Positions 1 through 8,470 of a DNA stretch of 64,000 bases are shown here, one piece after another (positions within the stretch are counted from its first letter, which is position 1; the number at the start of each line of letters is the position of its first letter). The stretch spans positions 310,001-374,000 of the forward strand of contig NZ_JXZC01000003.1 of the NCBI RefSeq assembly GCF_000935355.1, written 5' to 3'. Source of the DNA: Rossellomorea aquimaris (GTDB lineage Bacteria > Bacillota > Bacilli > Bacillales > Bacillaceae_B). Both the position numbers and the translations under genes were made by a program. Below the pieces are notes generated by a model. That model was not told the DNA's origin, did no database searches, and was given only the letters and a program-made list of their open reading frames with translations.

Positions 1-1
1 A

Positions 2-1288
2 CTACTTAACCTCCTTGTCATTTTAATCATTATTTTACTTATCAGCTTTCAGTATCTTTCCCGAAATAAAGTACATAAGCTTCACATTAAACCACTGCCG
101 ATCTATATAGTCAGCTCGCTTCTCCTGTTGCTTAGTCTCGCTTTGAGTGTTCGATTGGAAGATGGATTTGTCTATGATTTGCGGTTCGTCCCTTTTTTAC
201 TTGGGGGGATTTACGGTGGAAACCGGGTCTTACTTTGGCTTGCGGTCACGATGATTGCGATCCGTGCGCCGATGCTGGGACCGGGACTGTGGGTGACTGT
301 TGTTATGGCGATTGTCTTCTCGCTATTGATCATTTATATGCGTCCGAGATTGGAGTACAAAGCATGGAAGACGAGGGTTTACTGGTATACGCTCTTTGCG
401 TTCACTTACTCGGTTCTTTCATTGTGGATCCCAGCCCAGATCTTTGGTTTCGATTATTCCAGCTCGTTCCTTGTCTATTCTGCCGTCCTTAGCGGGTCGA
501 CGTTTTTTGTCTTTTACCTGTGTGAAATCATCAGAACGATTTATACTCTTCAGTTGGAAGCGATAAAATATGAGAAGATGCAGGTGGTCAGTCACCTGGC
601 TGCGAGCATGAGTCATGAGGTGCGGAATCCGTTGACGACGGTGAAGGGCTTTCTTCAGCTGATTAATGAAGACCCTTCCAACGTAAGCACCAATAGCGAA
701 CTGTCCAAGGTGGCCGTCAGTGAAATCGACCGTGCCACAGAGGTGATCAATCAATACTTGAACTTTGCCAGGCCCCACCCGGAGCTTGAAGTGGAAGTGG
801 GAATCCGGGAAGAAATAAACCGGACAAAGGAGATCATCATGCCTCTGGCAATCAAAAGAGGGATCGTCCTGAAGGCGAACATCCTGCATCACCATTCCAT
901 TGTAGGTGATCCCAACAAGCTTCAGCAGGTCCTCATCAACGTGATGAAAAACGGGCTTGAAGCCATGGGTACGGGCGGTACGCTGCGAATCTTCAGCTAC
1001 CACGAAGGAAACAAGGTGTTCATTGTCATTAACGATACTGGAGTCGGGATGACCAAGGAGCAATTAATGCGCCTCGGGGAACCTTACTTTTCCATGAAAG
1101 GAAAGAACGGGACAGGCCTCGGAATGATGACTGCCTTCCAACTCACAGAAGGCATGAAAGGCACCATCAAAGTCCTAAGCAAACCCGGCAAGGGAACCTC
1201 CGTCATCCTCTCCTTCCCGATCTATGAAGGAGAGCGAAACCCAAGCAGCCTTACACAAACAACAAAGGTCCGTCCCTCACTGCGTTAA
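2..1288 (+). CDS. Sensor histidine kinase, 5'-truncated by window edge
   Basis: The frame is open from base 2, so the gene starts to the left; 428 codons are visible. The N-terminal half is hydrophobic with several membrane segments, including a DLRFVPFLLGGIYGG stretch typical of the 5TM-5TMR_LYT sensor domain. The phosphoacceptor H-box follows (SHEVRNPLTTVKGF, near residue 205). The ATPase domain has an N-box (NVMKNGLEAM), a G1 box (DTGVGM) and a G2 box (GTGLGM). It should autophosphorylate on His and pass phosphate to a response regulator or, like Bacillus sporulation kinases, to Spo0F; which one cannot be told. No response regulator gene follows. A strong terminator overlaps the last codons. 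Confidence 0.9.
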   Translation, partial: LLNLLVILIIILLISFQYLSRNKVHKLHIKPLPIYIVSSLLLLLSLALSVRLEDGFVYDLRFVPFLLGGIYGGNRVLLWLAVTMIAIRAPMLGPGLWVTVVMAIVFSLLIIYMRPRLEYKAWKTRVYWYTLFAFTYSVLSLWIPAQIFGFDYSSSFLVYSAVLSGSTFFVFYLCEIIRTIYTLQLEAIKYEKMQVVSHLAASMSHEVRNPLTTVKGFLQLINEDPSNVSTNSELSKVAVSEIDRATEVINQYLNFARPHPELEVEVGIREEINRTKEIIMPLAIKRGIVLKANILHHHSIVGDPNKLQQVLINVMKNGLEAMGTGGTLRIFSYHEGNKVFIVINDTGVGMTKEQLMRLGEPYFSMKGKNGTGLGMMTAFQLTEGMKGTIKVLSKPGKGTSVILSFPIYEGERNPSSLTQTTKVRPSLR

Positions 1289-1318
1289 TGCTTTAGTAGA
1301 GTGAGGGACGGACCTTTT
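1264..1318 (+). terminator. Rho-independent terminator of the histidine kinase
   Basis: A 17-bp perfect stem (AAAGGTCCGTCCCTCAC at 1264-1280 and its complement at 1301-1317) is followed by a T-rich tract. The left arm lies inside the 3' end of the kinase coding sequence. Confidence 0.85.
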
Positions 1319-1439
1319 ATTAGATGGGAGTCCAGGATAGGTGTACCGGTAGACTTCGGAAAAAGATTCTCCAAAAAAGGAATTTAAAGTAATTAAGAGA
1401 ATTATTATGTAGATAAGGTCTAAGAAGGAGGTCCATGGG

Positions 1440-1886
1440 GTGAACGCTAAAAAGATTAAAAAACACTTCAGATTTGTAGGCATGAAAGGAAAGGGAGCTT
1501 TTGCGGATTTCGGTGAGGAGATCCCGAGGGCTGCCCGACAATTTCTGGTACGTTCAGGTGAAGTGGGACAGAGCTCCGGTACGGAAATGGCCATTTATGA
1601 ACCAAAAAGGGATGCGGCTCATCTTGAAGGCACTTATTATGTAGGCATGATGGTGAACCGGATTCCGAAAGAAGTGCCGACGGGGATGGACACTATGGAA
1701 GTAAAGCAAGACTATGCTACCGTCAGTGGACCTATCAGCCAAATTGGCAGCTTGCACGACATGTTAGTGAAATGGACAGTCGACAATGGCTATAAAAGAA
1801 ATCCGGGCGCATTTATTGTTGAGACGTATCATCCATTGGAAAATGGAGAGGAGAACGTTGAGATTTTCTTGCCGATTCATTCATGA
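1440..1886 (+). CDS. GyrI-like / AraC effector-binding domain protein
   Basis: 148 aa, starting at GTG 1440, 8 bp after AAGGAGG. The C-terminal half (YYVGMMV near residue 61, then a glycine-poor beta/alpha fold ending in VEIFLPIHS) matches the GyrI-like small-molecule binding domain, the ligand-binding module of BmrR/Rob regulators. No DNA-binding domain is attached, so it is a stand-alone effector-binding protein. Its ligand is unknown. It is a single-gene unit with its own terminator. Confidence 0.7.
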   Translation: MNAKKIKKHFRFVGMKGKGAFADFGEEIPRAARQFLVRSGEVGQSSGTEMAIYEPKRDAAHLEGTYYVGMMVNRIPKEVPTGMDTMEVKQDYATVSGPISQIGSLHDMLVKWTVDNGYKRNPGAFIVETYHPLENGEENVEIFLPIHS

Positions 1887-1918
1887 AATCAACAAAAATA
1901 ATAGGCGATGTGCTCTGT

Positions 1919-1947
1919 AACTCAGTTCTAATGACTGAGTTTTTTTG
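1919..1947 (+). terminator. Terminator after the GyrI-like gene
   Basis: AACTCAGT at 1919-1926 pairs with ACTGAGTT at 1934-1941 across a short loop and is followed by a run of seven T. Confidence 0.8.
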
Positions 1948-1964
1948 TGACTGGCCGGGTCAGT

Positions 1965-1984
1965 GGGGACAGGTCCCTTGTCCC
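1965..1984. repeat. GACAGGTCC-type hairpin repeat, copy 1
   Basis: GGGGACAGGTCCCTTGTCCC. It shares the GGACAGGTnCCTTGG core with other intergenic hairpins in this window (4943, 21721, 26801, 51091, 54340). Confidence 0.5.
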
Positions 1985-2060
1985 AGCATGTCTACTCCCT
2001 TCGGATGTAAGACCATCCCCACGATGTTCACCGGGCAAATGGATGTTACTTCTATGTATT

Positions 2061-2135
2061 TTATATAAACAAAACGGCTATTCCAATAAACAGGAAAATC
2101 ATGAGGATCGATAATAGGATTACTCTTCTATTCAT
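2061..2135 (-). CDS. 24-residue hydrophobic membrane peptide
   Basis: On the minus strand a TAGGAGG ribosome site sits 8 bp before ATG 2135. It opens a 24-codon frame beginning MNRRVILLSILMIF that ends at TAA 2061. After the charged MNRR start the peptide is almost entirely I/L/F/V, a single membrane span. The ideal spacing, the positive-inside N-terminus and the lack of any other gene between 1886 and 2306 support a real microprotein. Function unknown; it could be a membrane regulator or a toxin-like peptide. Confidence 0.5.
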   Translation of the reverse strand: MNRRVILLSILMIFLFIGIAVLFI

Positions 2136-2305
2136 GGTAGCAGCCTCCTAAGGTGATGAAATCATACTCATCATACCATAGATTCTTTGGGTCTTGATTG
2201 GGGTTTACTGAGAACGCATCGAAAGACGGAGGAGGGGCGGTGTCATTTGACGGGTCCGGCTAGCAAGGATCCCACAGGTTAAAACGCTGAAAGGGAGGTA
2301 CCATC

Positions 2306-4030
2306 TTGGAGGATATAAAAAGCTACAGCACATTCAGGAAAATAGAACCGATCAATAAGGGTTGGTCGAGGGACAAAAAATACTATATTGAAAACGATAC
2401 GGGGGAGAAGCTGCTGCTCCGTACGGCTGATCATTCAGCATACGAGATGAAGAAAAGCGAGTTTGAGATGATGAAGCGGCTCTCTGTTAAGGGCCTTCCC
2501 ATGTCGCAGCCGATCGAGCTTGGCATGTGCGATAACGGCCATTCTGTCTATTCGCTTTTTACCTGGTGCGAGGGAGAGGACGCTCAAGTTATGCTGCCGA
2601 AACTCACGGATACCGAGCAATATGAACTAGGGCTTAAATCGGGGCGTATCCTGAGGGAGATCCACTCGATTCCCTCACCTAATGACCGAGAGGATTGGGA
2701 AACGATATTCAACCGTAAAGTGGATGGCAAGATCAAGCAGTACAAAGACTGCCCCATTAAGATAGAGGGGGGCGACCTCATTATTGCCTATATAGAGGCG
2801 AATAGGCATCTCCTTAAAGGGAGGCCGCAATCGTTTCATCACGGTGACTATCATGTGGGGAATATGGTCATCTCGCCAGATAGGGAACTCTCCATCATCG
2901 ATTTCAACCGTCATGACTTCGGTGACCCGTGGGAAGAATTCAACCGCATTGTGTGGAGCGCTTCTGTCAGTCCTCATTTTGCCACCGGCCAGCTTGATGG
3001 TTATTTTAATGGAAGGCCGCCGGAGGAGTTCTTCAAGCTCATGGCTTTTTACATAAGCAGCAATATGCTGTCGTCCGTTCCCTGGGCCATGGCTTTCGGT
3101 GAGGATGAGGTGAATGTCATGAAGGAACAGGCGAGGGAAGTGATGAGCTGGTTTGACGGGATGAATCATCCAGTGCCGACCTGGTATTTGGAGGACTTCT
3201 CTATTCAGTACATCAATCGGATTCCATACAAATTAAAGTCTCCTTTCGACCTCTCGTTCATCGAAAAATACGGGGAGGTTTTCAAAGTCTACGATGATCA
3301 GGATTCAGGCAATATCTGCTTCGGAGTGAAGGACGGAGATGAGAGGTATTTCATCAAATTTGCCGGTGCACCGACAGAGAGGAATGCAGGCAAACCGGAA
3401 GAGGCCGTCACGAACCTTAAATCCGCCGTTCAGGTTTATCAAGATTTGACACATCCTCATTTGATCAGGTTGATCCGAACGGAGGAGGTCGGCGGAGGGT
3501 TCGCCGCCATCTTTGAATGGACGGATGGAGCGTGCATGGGGAAAATGTATCCACTATCCAGGGAGAGGTTCTTGCAGATGCCGGACACTACCAGGTTCGA
3601 GGTATTCGCCGACATCCTGGACTTTCATATCCACGTGATCAAGCAGGGCTATGTAGCCATCGACTTTTATGACGGCAGCATCCTGTATGATTTTGACAAG
3701 GAGGAGACCTTGATCTGTGATATCGATCTCTATTCCAAAAGACCCTACATCAATACGATGGGAAGGATGTGGGGTTCGTCTCGCTTTATGTCGCCGGAAG
3801 AATTCACACGTGGTGAAGAGATTGATGAAGTGACGAATGTGTATGTCATGGGGGCTACCGCCTTTGCTTTGTTTGGCGGGGAAAAAGACCGGTCGATGGA
3901 GAAGTGGCGGTTGAGCAAGGAGTTATATGAAGTGGCGTTGAAAGCGGTCAGTGATGAGAGGGAGAAGCGCCAGCAGTCGCTTACGGAGTTTAAGTATGAT
4001 TGGAATCGGACGAGGATTGCTAGGCGTTAG
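2306..4030 (+). CDS. Fused aminoglycoside phosphotransferase-like and Ser/Thr-kinase-like protein
   Basis: 574 aa from TTG 2306, 7 bp after GGGAGG. Residues 1-290 are an APH/choline-kinase fold: the Brenner motif FHHGDYHVGN lies near residue 180 and the metal-binding IIDFNRHDFGDPW near 200. Residues 310-550 form a second kinase-like domain with a KFAG lysine, a central FEWTDG hinge, YVAIDFYDGSILYDF in the catalytic-loop position, and CDIDLY in place of DFG. That second half resembles a stand-alone Bacillus Ser/Thr-kinase-like family. Its catalytic loop lacks the usual HRD sequence, so activity is uncertain. A single polypeptide with two kinase folds is unusual; substrates are unknown. Confidence 0.75.
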   Translation: MEDIKSYSTFRKIEPINKGWSRDKKYYIENDTGEKLLLRTADHSAYEMKKSEFEMMKRLSVKGLPMSQPIELGMCDNGHSVYSLFTWCEGEDAQVMLPKLTDTEQYELGLKSGRILREIHSIPSPNDREDWETIFNRKVDGKIKQYKDCPIKIEGGDLIIAYIEANRHLLKGRPQSFHHGDYHVGNMVISPDRELSIIDFNRHDFGDPWEEFNRIVWSASVSPHFATGQLDGYFNGRPPEEFFKLMAFYISSNMLSSVPWAMAFGEDEVNVMKEQAREVMSWFDGMNHPVPTWYLEDFSIQYINRIPYKLKSPFDLSFIEKYGEVFKVYDDQDSGNICFGVKDGDERYFIKFAGAPTERNAGKPEEAVTNLKSAVQVYQDLTHPHLIRLIRTEEVGGGFAAIFEWTDGACMGKMYPLSRERFLQMPDTTRFEVFADILDFHIHVIKQGYVAIDFYDGSILYDFDKEETLICDIDLYSKRPYINTMGRMWGSSRFMSPEEFTRGEEIDEVTNVYVMGATAFALFGGEKDRSMEKWRLSKELYEVALKAVSDEREKRQQSLTEFKYDWNRTRIARR

Positions 4031-4229
4031 GATAGTAAATACGAAAGAAACCAACAGGGGGACGCTTGTGGGGCAGCCCCATTCCTTCATCGCCCAGTAA
4101 TCGTCACATTTAACAAAAATCCCCTAACCAACTACCCGGACCTTCCTGTTATAGTTATAGTACAATGAAGGTTGAAATAGAGTAGAGAATGAATGTCTAT
4201 TAATATAGCGATGGTAGGGGAAATTACTC

Positions 4230-4637
4230 ATGACACTAAAAAAGGTGAAAAGCATCCTGTTCATGCTTCTTGGATCGGTATCCCTGGGGCTCGGGATTGC
4301 CGGTACTGTGTTACCCGTTCTGCCGGGCGGCCCGTTTTACCTATTCGCGGCTTACTGCTTTGCGAAAAGCTCCAAGCGGATCGATCGTTGGTTCAAGGGC
4401 ACAGCCATATATGATAAATATGTTCTAGCTTTCCTTCAAAAGAAGGGGATGACGCGGAAAGAGAAGATCAGGATCAACGTGACGGCCGATTTCTTTATTC
4501 TGCTTTCAGTCGTGTTCGTGGATATCCTGTTCGTCCGAATCATCTTAATCGGACTCGCTTTGTATAAGCATTATTATTTTATCAAGAAAATCGAGACGAT
4601 CTATCCGGAGTCGTATCAGGTGGAGAAGAGCCAGTAA
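4230..4637 (+). CDS. DUF454 (YbaN-like) inner membrane protein
   Basis: 135 aa with three or four membrane segments. The N-terminal SLGLGIAGTVLPVLPGGPFYLFAAYCFA is the hallmark of the DUF454/YbaN family. Function is unknown even for the family. The ribosome site before ATG 4230 is weak (TAGGGG). A small hairpin follows at 4630-4654. Confidence 0.8.
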   Translation: MTLKKVKSILFMLLGSVSLGLGIAGTVLPVLPGGPFYLFAAYCFAKSSKRIDRWFKGTAIYDKYVLAFLQKKGMTRKEKIRINVTADFFILLSVVFVDILFVRIILIGLALYKHYYFIKKIETIYPESYQVEKSQ

Positions 4638-4654
4638 TCAACGGGATTACTGGC
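4630..4654 (+). terminator. Weak hairpin after the DUF454 gene
   Basis: GCCAGTAATC at 4630-4639 pairs with GATTACTGGC at 4645-4654. There is no long T run, so termination may be partial and could let transcription reach the small gene at 4685. Confidence 0.45.
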
Positions 4655-4684
4655 TTGCAATGAGCCGAGGAGTTACTAAAGACA

Positions 4685-4867
4685 ATGCTGAAAAGATATC
4701 AATTAAAAAGCGATTTCAGAGGGTTCATAAAGGGGTCCGAATTTTATTTGATTGCTGAATCTGAGTATATTGGCATCAAGGAATTTGTTTTACGAACGAA
4801 AGATTTATCCATCAGAATGATTATATCTGAAAGGGAAATGGAGAAATATTTTTTTCCTTTGAAATGA
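4685..4867 (+). CDS. Small conserved-looking protein, unknown function
   Basis: 60 aa, beginning MLKRYQLKSDFRGF. It has mixed charge with no membrane span and no recognised domain. GAGGAG lies about 12 bp before ATG 4685, a long spacing. A good terminator directly after the stop supports a real gene. Bacillus genomes carry similar short cytoplasmic proteins, but I cannot name a family. Confidence 0.55.
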   Translation: MLKRYQLKSDFRGFIKGSEFYLIAESEYIGIKEFVLRTKDLSIRMIISEREMEKYFFPLK

Positions 4868-4876
4868 TACTGCCTA

Positions 4877-4906
4877 AAAGATTCGTCGATGAGACGAGTC
4901 TTTTTT
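4877..4906 (+). terminator. Terminator of the 60-aa gene
   Basis: AAGATTCGTC (from 4878) pairs with GACGAGTCTT around GATGA, followed by T6. Confidence 0.8.
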
Positions 4907-4942
4907 AATGGCAAGATAAAGAACGAACGAAGGTGAAAAGGA

Positions 4943-4965
4943 GCCAAGGGACCTGTCCCTTTGGC
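4943..4965. terminator. Hairpin of the GACAGGTCC repeat family, copy 2
   Basis: GCCAAGGGA and TCCCTTTGGC pair around CCTG. It lies between convergent genes (4867 on plus, 4973 on minus) and could end transcription both ways. Confidence 0.55.
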
Positions 4966-4972
4966 CCCTAAT

Positions 4973-6727
4973 TCACCCTTTCACCAAACCATCCAAAAAC
5001 CCGCGAATCTCCTTATAAGCTTTCATCTCATTCCTCTTCTTCGAAAATCCATGTCCCTCATCCTCAAAAAGAAGATACCTCACATCAATCCCCTTTTCCT
5101 TCAGGTGGTTTACGATACGCTCTGATTCCTCCGTTTTCACTCTGGGATCGTTCTGTCCATGAATGATGAACATAGGTGCATTCATATGATGTATATACGT
5201 AATCGGCGAATCCCTTACAAGTTTGTCGTAATCTTTCTCGGGGTTTCCCACCAACTGATTCATAAGGGGCTTCCAGCTAGCCGGAACGTTCTGTAAGAAG
5301 GTGAGAAGATTGGATATGCCGAAGATGTCGACGATGCCACAGAAATACTCCGGGTGTCTTCCGGCAAGGAGGAGGCTCATGTATCCGCCGTAGCTTCCAC
5401 CCAAGGAAAAGATCCGGCCTTTTTCCGCGATTCCTTCCTGCAGCAGCCAATCCATTCCTGCTACACAATCGAGCCTCGGTCCGTCCCCCCAGTTCTGTTC
5501 CACCATCTTTTCAAAGGTGGCACCGTAGCCCTTGCTGCCCCTGAAGTTCGGGGCGAAGAGAGTGTATCCGCTTTGGACAAGGTATTGAAATAATGGTCTG
5601 TACTTCATGCGCACTGCCTGCTGGGGACCCCCGTGAGGCAATAAGATGGTATAGCCGTTCGGATTTTGAGGTCTGAAGAGCAATGCTTCGATAGTGAGTC
5701 CATCGTAGCTTTCATAGTGGACGATGTCCGGCTTGATCAAACTTCCTTCCTGTATGCCAAGCACTTTGGTATTGGTCACCCGGGTCCATTCACCGTCTGA
5801 ATCCCTTTTGAAAATCGTATCGGTCCTGTCGGCTGACTGGCCTAAAACAAAAAGCATTCCATTCCTTGTGACCATCATTTTTTTAATGATATCACAGGGC
5901 GTGTCGATGGGTACCAGTTCCCCACTCGTAACATCATACTCATATAGCCGATCTCCCACACCTTTTTCTGTGGAAACGACCAAGGAGTTCGCACTGAACT
6001 GGATGGAGGTGACTTCCTCCTTTTCCAAGGTGAAGACAGGCTGAAATTCGTAGGTTGAGAGATTAAAAGAAGCGAGATATGAAAATTCCTTTTCGTAGTT
6101 GGTCGTAAAATACACGGTATCGTCAGCAATCAGAACATCACGGATGATATGGGTGATACCGGGATCCGGGACAAGTGGGATTCTTCCTTCAGTAGATTGA
6201 TAGAATGCTGCTACATGGGTGTTGGAGTAGGTTTCCGTAAACACATAGGTCCCATCGGGAGAAACGGCTGCAACCACGATTGGAGCGTTTTCCCCTTTTT
6301 GGATCAGGGTGGTTTGGTTGGTTCGTACATCCGTTTTATAGATATTCAATAATGGGTTTTCGTGATTGGTAGAGTAGACGATTTCATGGTTCGTAGTAAA
6401 GCAGGCATGATAACAGGTCGAACTTGATTCTCCTTCAATGAGAGGCAGGGGGGATCCTCCTGACATGGGCAAATAATGCAGCTGATAATTTTCATCACCA
6501 TCCTTCTCAAAGGTAGCGACTATGTAATCTGGGCCGATATGGATGAGGCTGCTGTTCTGGTTAATGGTCGTCAGTGGATAGGGGAATGTTTGGGGCAAAT
6601 CCATGGCCCACAGGTTATATTCCCCGTTCAGGTTGGTGCTGAAAACTAGTTTCTCCCCGTTTTCATTTACATTAAACGTGTTGATTTCAATGGTTTGAAA
6701 GTATTGTTCAACTTCAGGTGATGGCAT
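4973..6727 (-). CDS. S9-family prolyl oligopeptidase-like serine peptidase
   Basis: 584 aa from ATG 6727 (TGGAGGAA lies about 14 bp upstream; an in-frame TTG at 6796 has no ribosome site and was not chosen). The N-terminal two thirds is a beta-propeller-like region with repeated GEYNLW / SPDGTYVF motifs. The C-terminal alpha/beta hydrolase has nucleophile Ser in GGSYGGYMSLLL, Asp in HGQNDPRVK and His in DEGHGF. It should cleave short peptides, probably cytoplasmic because no signal peptide is seen. Single-gene unit. Confidence 0.88.
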   Translation of the reverse strand: MPSPEVEQYFQTIEINTFNVNENGEKLVFSTNLNGEYNLWAMDLPQTFPYPLTTINQNSSLIHIGPDYIVATFEKDGDENYQLHYLPMSGGSPLPLIEGESSSTCYHACFTTNHEIVYSTNHENPLLNIYKTDVRTNQTTLIQKGENAPIVVAAVSPDGTYVFTETYSNTHVAAFYQSTEGRIPLVPDPGITHIIRDVLIADDTVYFTTNYEKEFSYLASFNLSTYEFQPVFTLEKEEVTSIQFSANSLVVSTEKGVGDRLYEYDVTSGELVPIDTPCDIIKKMMVTRNGMLFVLGQSADRTDTIFKRDSDGEWTRVTNTKVLGIQEGSLIKPDIVHYESYDGLTIEALLFRPQNPNGYTILLPHGGPQQAVRMKYRPLFQYLVQSGYTLFAPNFRGSKGYGATFEKMVEQNWGDGPRLDCVAGMDWLLQEGIAEKGRIFSLGGSYGGYMSLLLAGRHPEYFCGIVDIFGISNLLTFLQNVPASWKPLMNQLVGNPEKDYDKLVRDSPITYIHHMNAPMFIIHGQNDPRVKTEESERIVNHLKEKGIDVRYLLFEDEGHGFSKKRNEMKAYKEIRGFLDGLVKG

Positions 6728-6809
6728 ACGGATAGGACATTCCTCCAGATGGATAAGGTGTAGGTATATTATTCCATTTATAAGTGAGGGATTCAATCAT
6801 TAATAGGTG

Positions 6810-6848
6810 TTGCCCAACACCAAAACATTTGAAATAATTGACATTAAG
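6810..6848 (+). promoter_or_regulatory. Recurrent promoter-like element, copy A
   Basis: TTGCCC (6810-6815), 17 bp, AATAAT (6833-6838) inside the conserved block TTGAAATAATTGACATTAAG (6829-6848). It sits 44 bp before the start codon at 6882. Confidence 0.6.
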
Positions 6849-6881
6849 GGAACATAAGAAGTAAGGAGGGGAGGAAACCCA

Positions 6882-7088
6882 ATGATGTATTTTTTTATTT
6901 TCGTCGGAATTCTGGTCCTTTACTTTGCTATCAGGATTTGGATCGGTTCCAGGAAGATGGGGTTTTACGGAGATAGCATCAAGAATACGTCCCGAAATCC
7001 AAGGGATGAAGCATACGAAAAGTCCGCCCGGCATTCCCAGCAGGCCATGAATCAGAATCACCATTCGGGTGGCGGACCGAATGTTTGA
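6882..7088 (+). CDS. Small single-span membrane protein
   Basis: 68 aa from ATG 6882 after a strong GGAGGGGAGG. It has one N-terminal membrane helix (FFIFVGILVLYFAI) and a basic, His/Asn-rich tail ending HHSGGGPNV. Family not recognised. Its end overlaps the start of the next lipoprotein gene, so the two are likely co-transcribed from the promoter at 6810. Confidence 0.7.
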   Translation: MMYFFIFVGILVLYFAIRIWIGSRKMGFYGDSIKNTSRNPRDEAYEKSARHSQQAMNQNHHSGGGPNV

Positions 7089-7461
7089 CGGGAATGGGAA
7101 GTTTCATTTAAGAAGACTTATGATGGCTGTTGTAACCTCTATGGTTATCCTTTCATTATTAGGCTGCCAGAATGATGGAACGGCAGGCATTGATAGTGAG
7201 AAAGCTGAAGCCATTGCCATGGAACAATTTGAAAAAGATGTAAAGGAACATAATGAAACACGCTTTGAAAAAATAAGTATGGATGACACGGAACTCCTTT
7301 CGAAAGAAACCCATTTCAGCAGTGATTCAAAGGCTTGGGAAATCACGTTTAACTTTAAGGATGGGCTTACGAGAGAAGACTCAGCGACCAACTCGATTGC
7401 TCATTATCGTGTTGGTTCAGGTGGAGAAATCATTGAAAAGTCAACTTCATTCAATGAATGA
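7081..7461 (+). CDS. Putative lipoprotein
   Basis: 126 aa from ATG 7081 (GGGTGG about 8 bp upstream; an in-frame GTG at 7069 is also possible). A basic N-terminus, a hydrophobic stretch and the lipobox LSLLGC near residue 29 predict export and lipid attachment. The mature part is acidic with no named domain. It overlaps the preceding small membrane protein by 8 bp, suggesting translational coupling and a shared envelope role. A strong terminator follows. Confidence 0.7.
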   Translation: MFDGNGKFHLRRLMMAVVTSMVILSLLGCQNDGTAGIDSEKAEAIAMEQFEKDVKEHNETRFEKISMDDTELLSKETHFSSDSKAWEITFNFKDGLTREDSATNSIAHYRVGSGGEIIEKSTSFNE

Positions 7462-7506
7462 ACGCAAGAACCACTTCTTTCATGAGTGGTTTTTGCGTTC
7501 ATTTTT
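7457..7506 (+). terminator. Strong terminator of the lipoprotein gene
   Basis: A 19-bp near-perfect stem (AATGAACGCAAGAACCACT at 7457-7475 with its complement at 7485-7503), then T6. It overlaps the last codons. Confidence 0.88.
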
Positions 7507-7540
7507 TATTTGGGACCTGACCAACCATGTTAGCAATAAA

Positions 7541-7648
7541 GAAAATTCGACATCTAGGATGTATTAATAGATAAGGGGATTAATAATCCATATTCAGGAT
7601 CGATAAGTCCGGAACAGGATCAATCATCCAAACCGGATTAATTACTGG
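7541..7648. repeat. 20-bp palindromic-module tandem array, array 1
   Basis: After the leader AAATTCGACA (7543-7552), GGAT recurs at 7557, 7577, 7597, 7617 and 7635 (periods 20, 20, 20, 18). Each unit approximates GGATnnATnATCC, an imperfect palindrome, plus about 7 variable bases. The last unit ends ATTACTGG. A related array lies at 47553-47690 and a one-unit form at 48364-48392. The rest of 7649-7791 holds no gene; only a promoter for 7792 is expected. Confidence 0.65.
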
Positions 7649-7791
7649 TCTTGTCCTTGAAAGGGAGGGGAGATTTCAAACTATTATTGAGATGGACTCT
7701 TCATATAAGGCTAGAAAGAAGGAATTTTTTCTTCAAAGGGAGTATATATGCCATAGAAATAAGAATAAATCGCTTAAATAGGATGTGAAAC

Positions 7792-8466
7792 ATGTTGAAA
7801 AAATGGATGCTCCCTATCCTGATCGTACTAATATCAGCCATCTACCTATTCGTCATTCCGCCAGAACCTTTGACATTGAAAATCGTCTTTAAGCTGATCC
7901 CGATGGTGCTCATCATTCTCTACGCATTACGTCAGCTGCCTGCCAGACCAGCACCGGCCATGCGCCTCATCGTCATCGGTCTGTTTTTCTGCATGTTGGG
8001 TGACGGGTTTATTGCCTTGTCATTTATAGCGGGTCTCGGAGCCTTCCTTGTTGGACACATCTTCTACTTGATGGGCTTCATCAAAATGTCCCGTATCAAC
8101 AAGTCACGCCTCACCGCTATACTGCCGATTGGGATGTATTCCTTCATCATCGGCCGACAACTGATTGCCGCGCTCCAAACAGATGGAAATGATGGTCTAG
8201 TGATCCCGGTCGTGGCCTACATGCTGGTCATTTCCCTGATGGCCCTATCCGCGATCCTGACCGGTAACCCTTGGGCTGCTGCCGGAAGCATCCTGTTTGT
8301 CATCTCGGACTCTATCCTGTCATGGAATATGTTCGTGTCAGCCATTCCTTATTCGGATGTCTTGATCATGACAACCTACTACTCGGCACAGTTTCTGATC
8401 GCCACCAGCCTCGGAAGCATAGGGAAAACAGTCAGGCATGAAGAGGGAAAAAGGATCTCCATGTAA
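7792..8466 (+). CDS. YhhN/TMEM86-family membrane protein (lysoplasmalogenase-like)
   Basis: 224 aa with about seven or eight membrane helices and no large loops. The CMLGDGFIALSF and FVISDSILSWNMF segments, with acidic residues inside helices, are typical of the YhhN family, which includes lysoplasmalogenases hydrolysing the vinyl ether of lysoplasmalogen. The natural substrate in a Bacillus is unclear. Stands alone with its own terminator. Confidence 0.75.
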   Translation: MLKKWMLPILIVLISAIYLFVIPPEPLTLKIVFKLIPMVLIILYALRQLPARPAPAMRLIVIGLFFCMLGDGFIALSFIAGLGAFLVGHIFYLMGFIKMSRINKSRLTAILPIGMYSFIIGRQLIAALQTDGNDGLVIPVVAYMLVISLMALSAILTGNPWAAAGSILFVISDSILSWNMFVSAIPYSDVLIMTTYYSAQFLIATSLGSIGKTVRHEEGKRISM

Positions 8467-8470
8467 ACAA

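Noticed and set aside
419..1063. 214-codon frame antisense to the histidine kinase
   Set aside because: Shadow of a clear kinase reading frame; no ribosome site or recognisable protein.
1883..2068. Open frame of 61 codons on the plus strand
   Set aside because: It starts inside the previous stop region, runs through a terminator and a repeat hairpin, and has no ribosome site.
2140..2305. T-box or other riboswitch before the fused kinase gene
   Set aside because: No T-box consensus (AGGGTGG) or specifier-like stem could be found; it is a short unstructured-looking leader.
7541..7648. CRISPR array
   Set aside because: Units are too short, differ from one another, lack constant spacers, and no cas genes are present.
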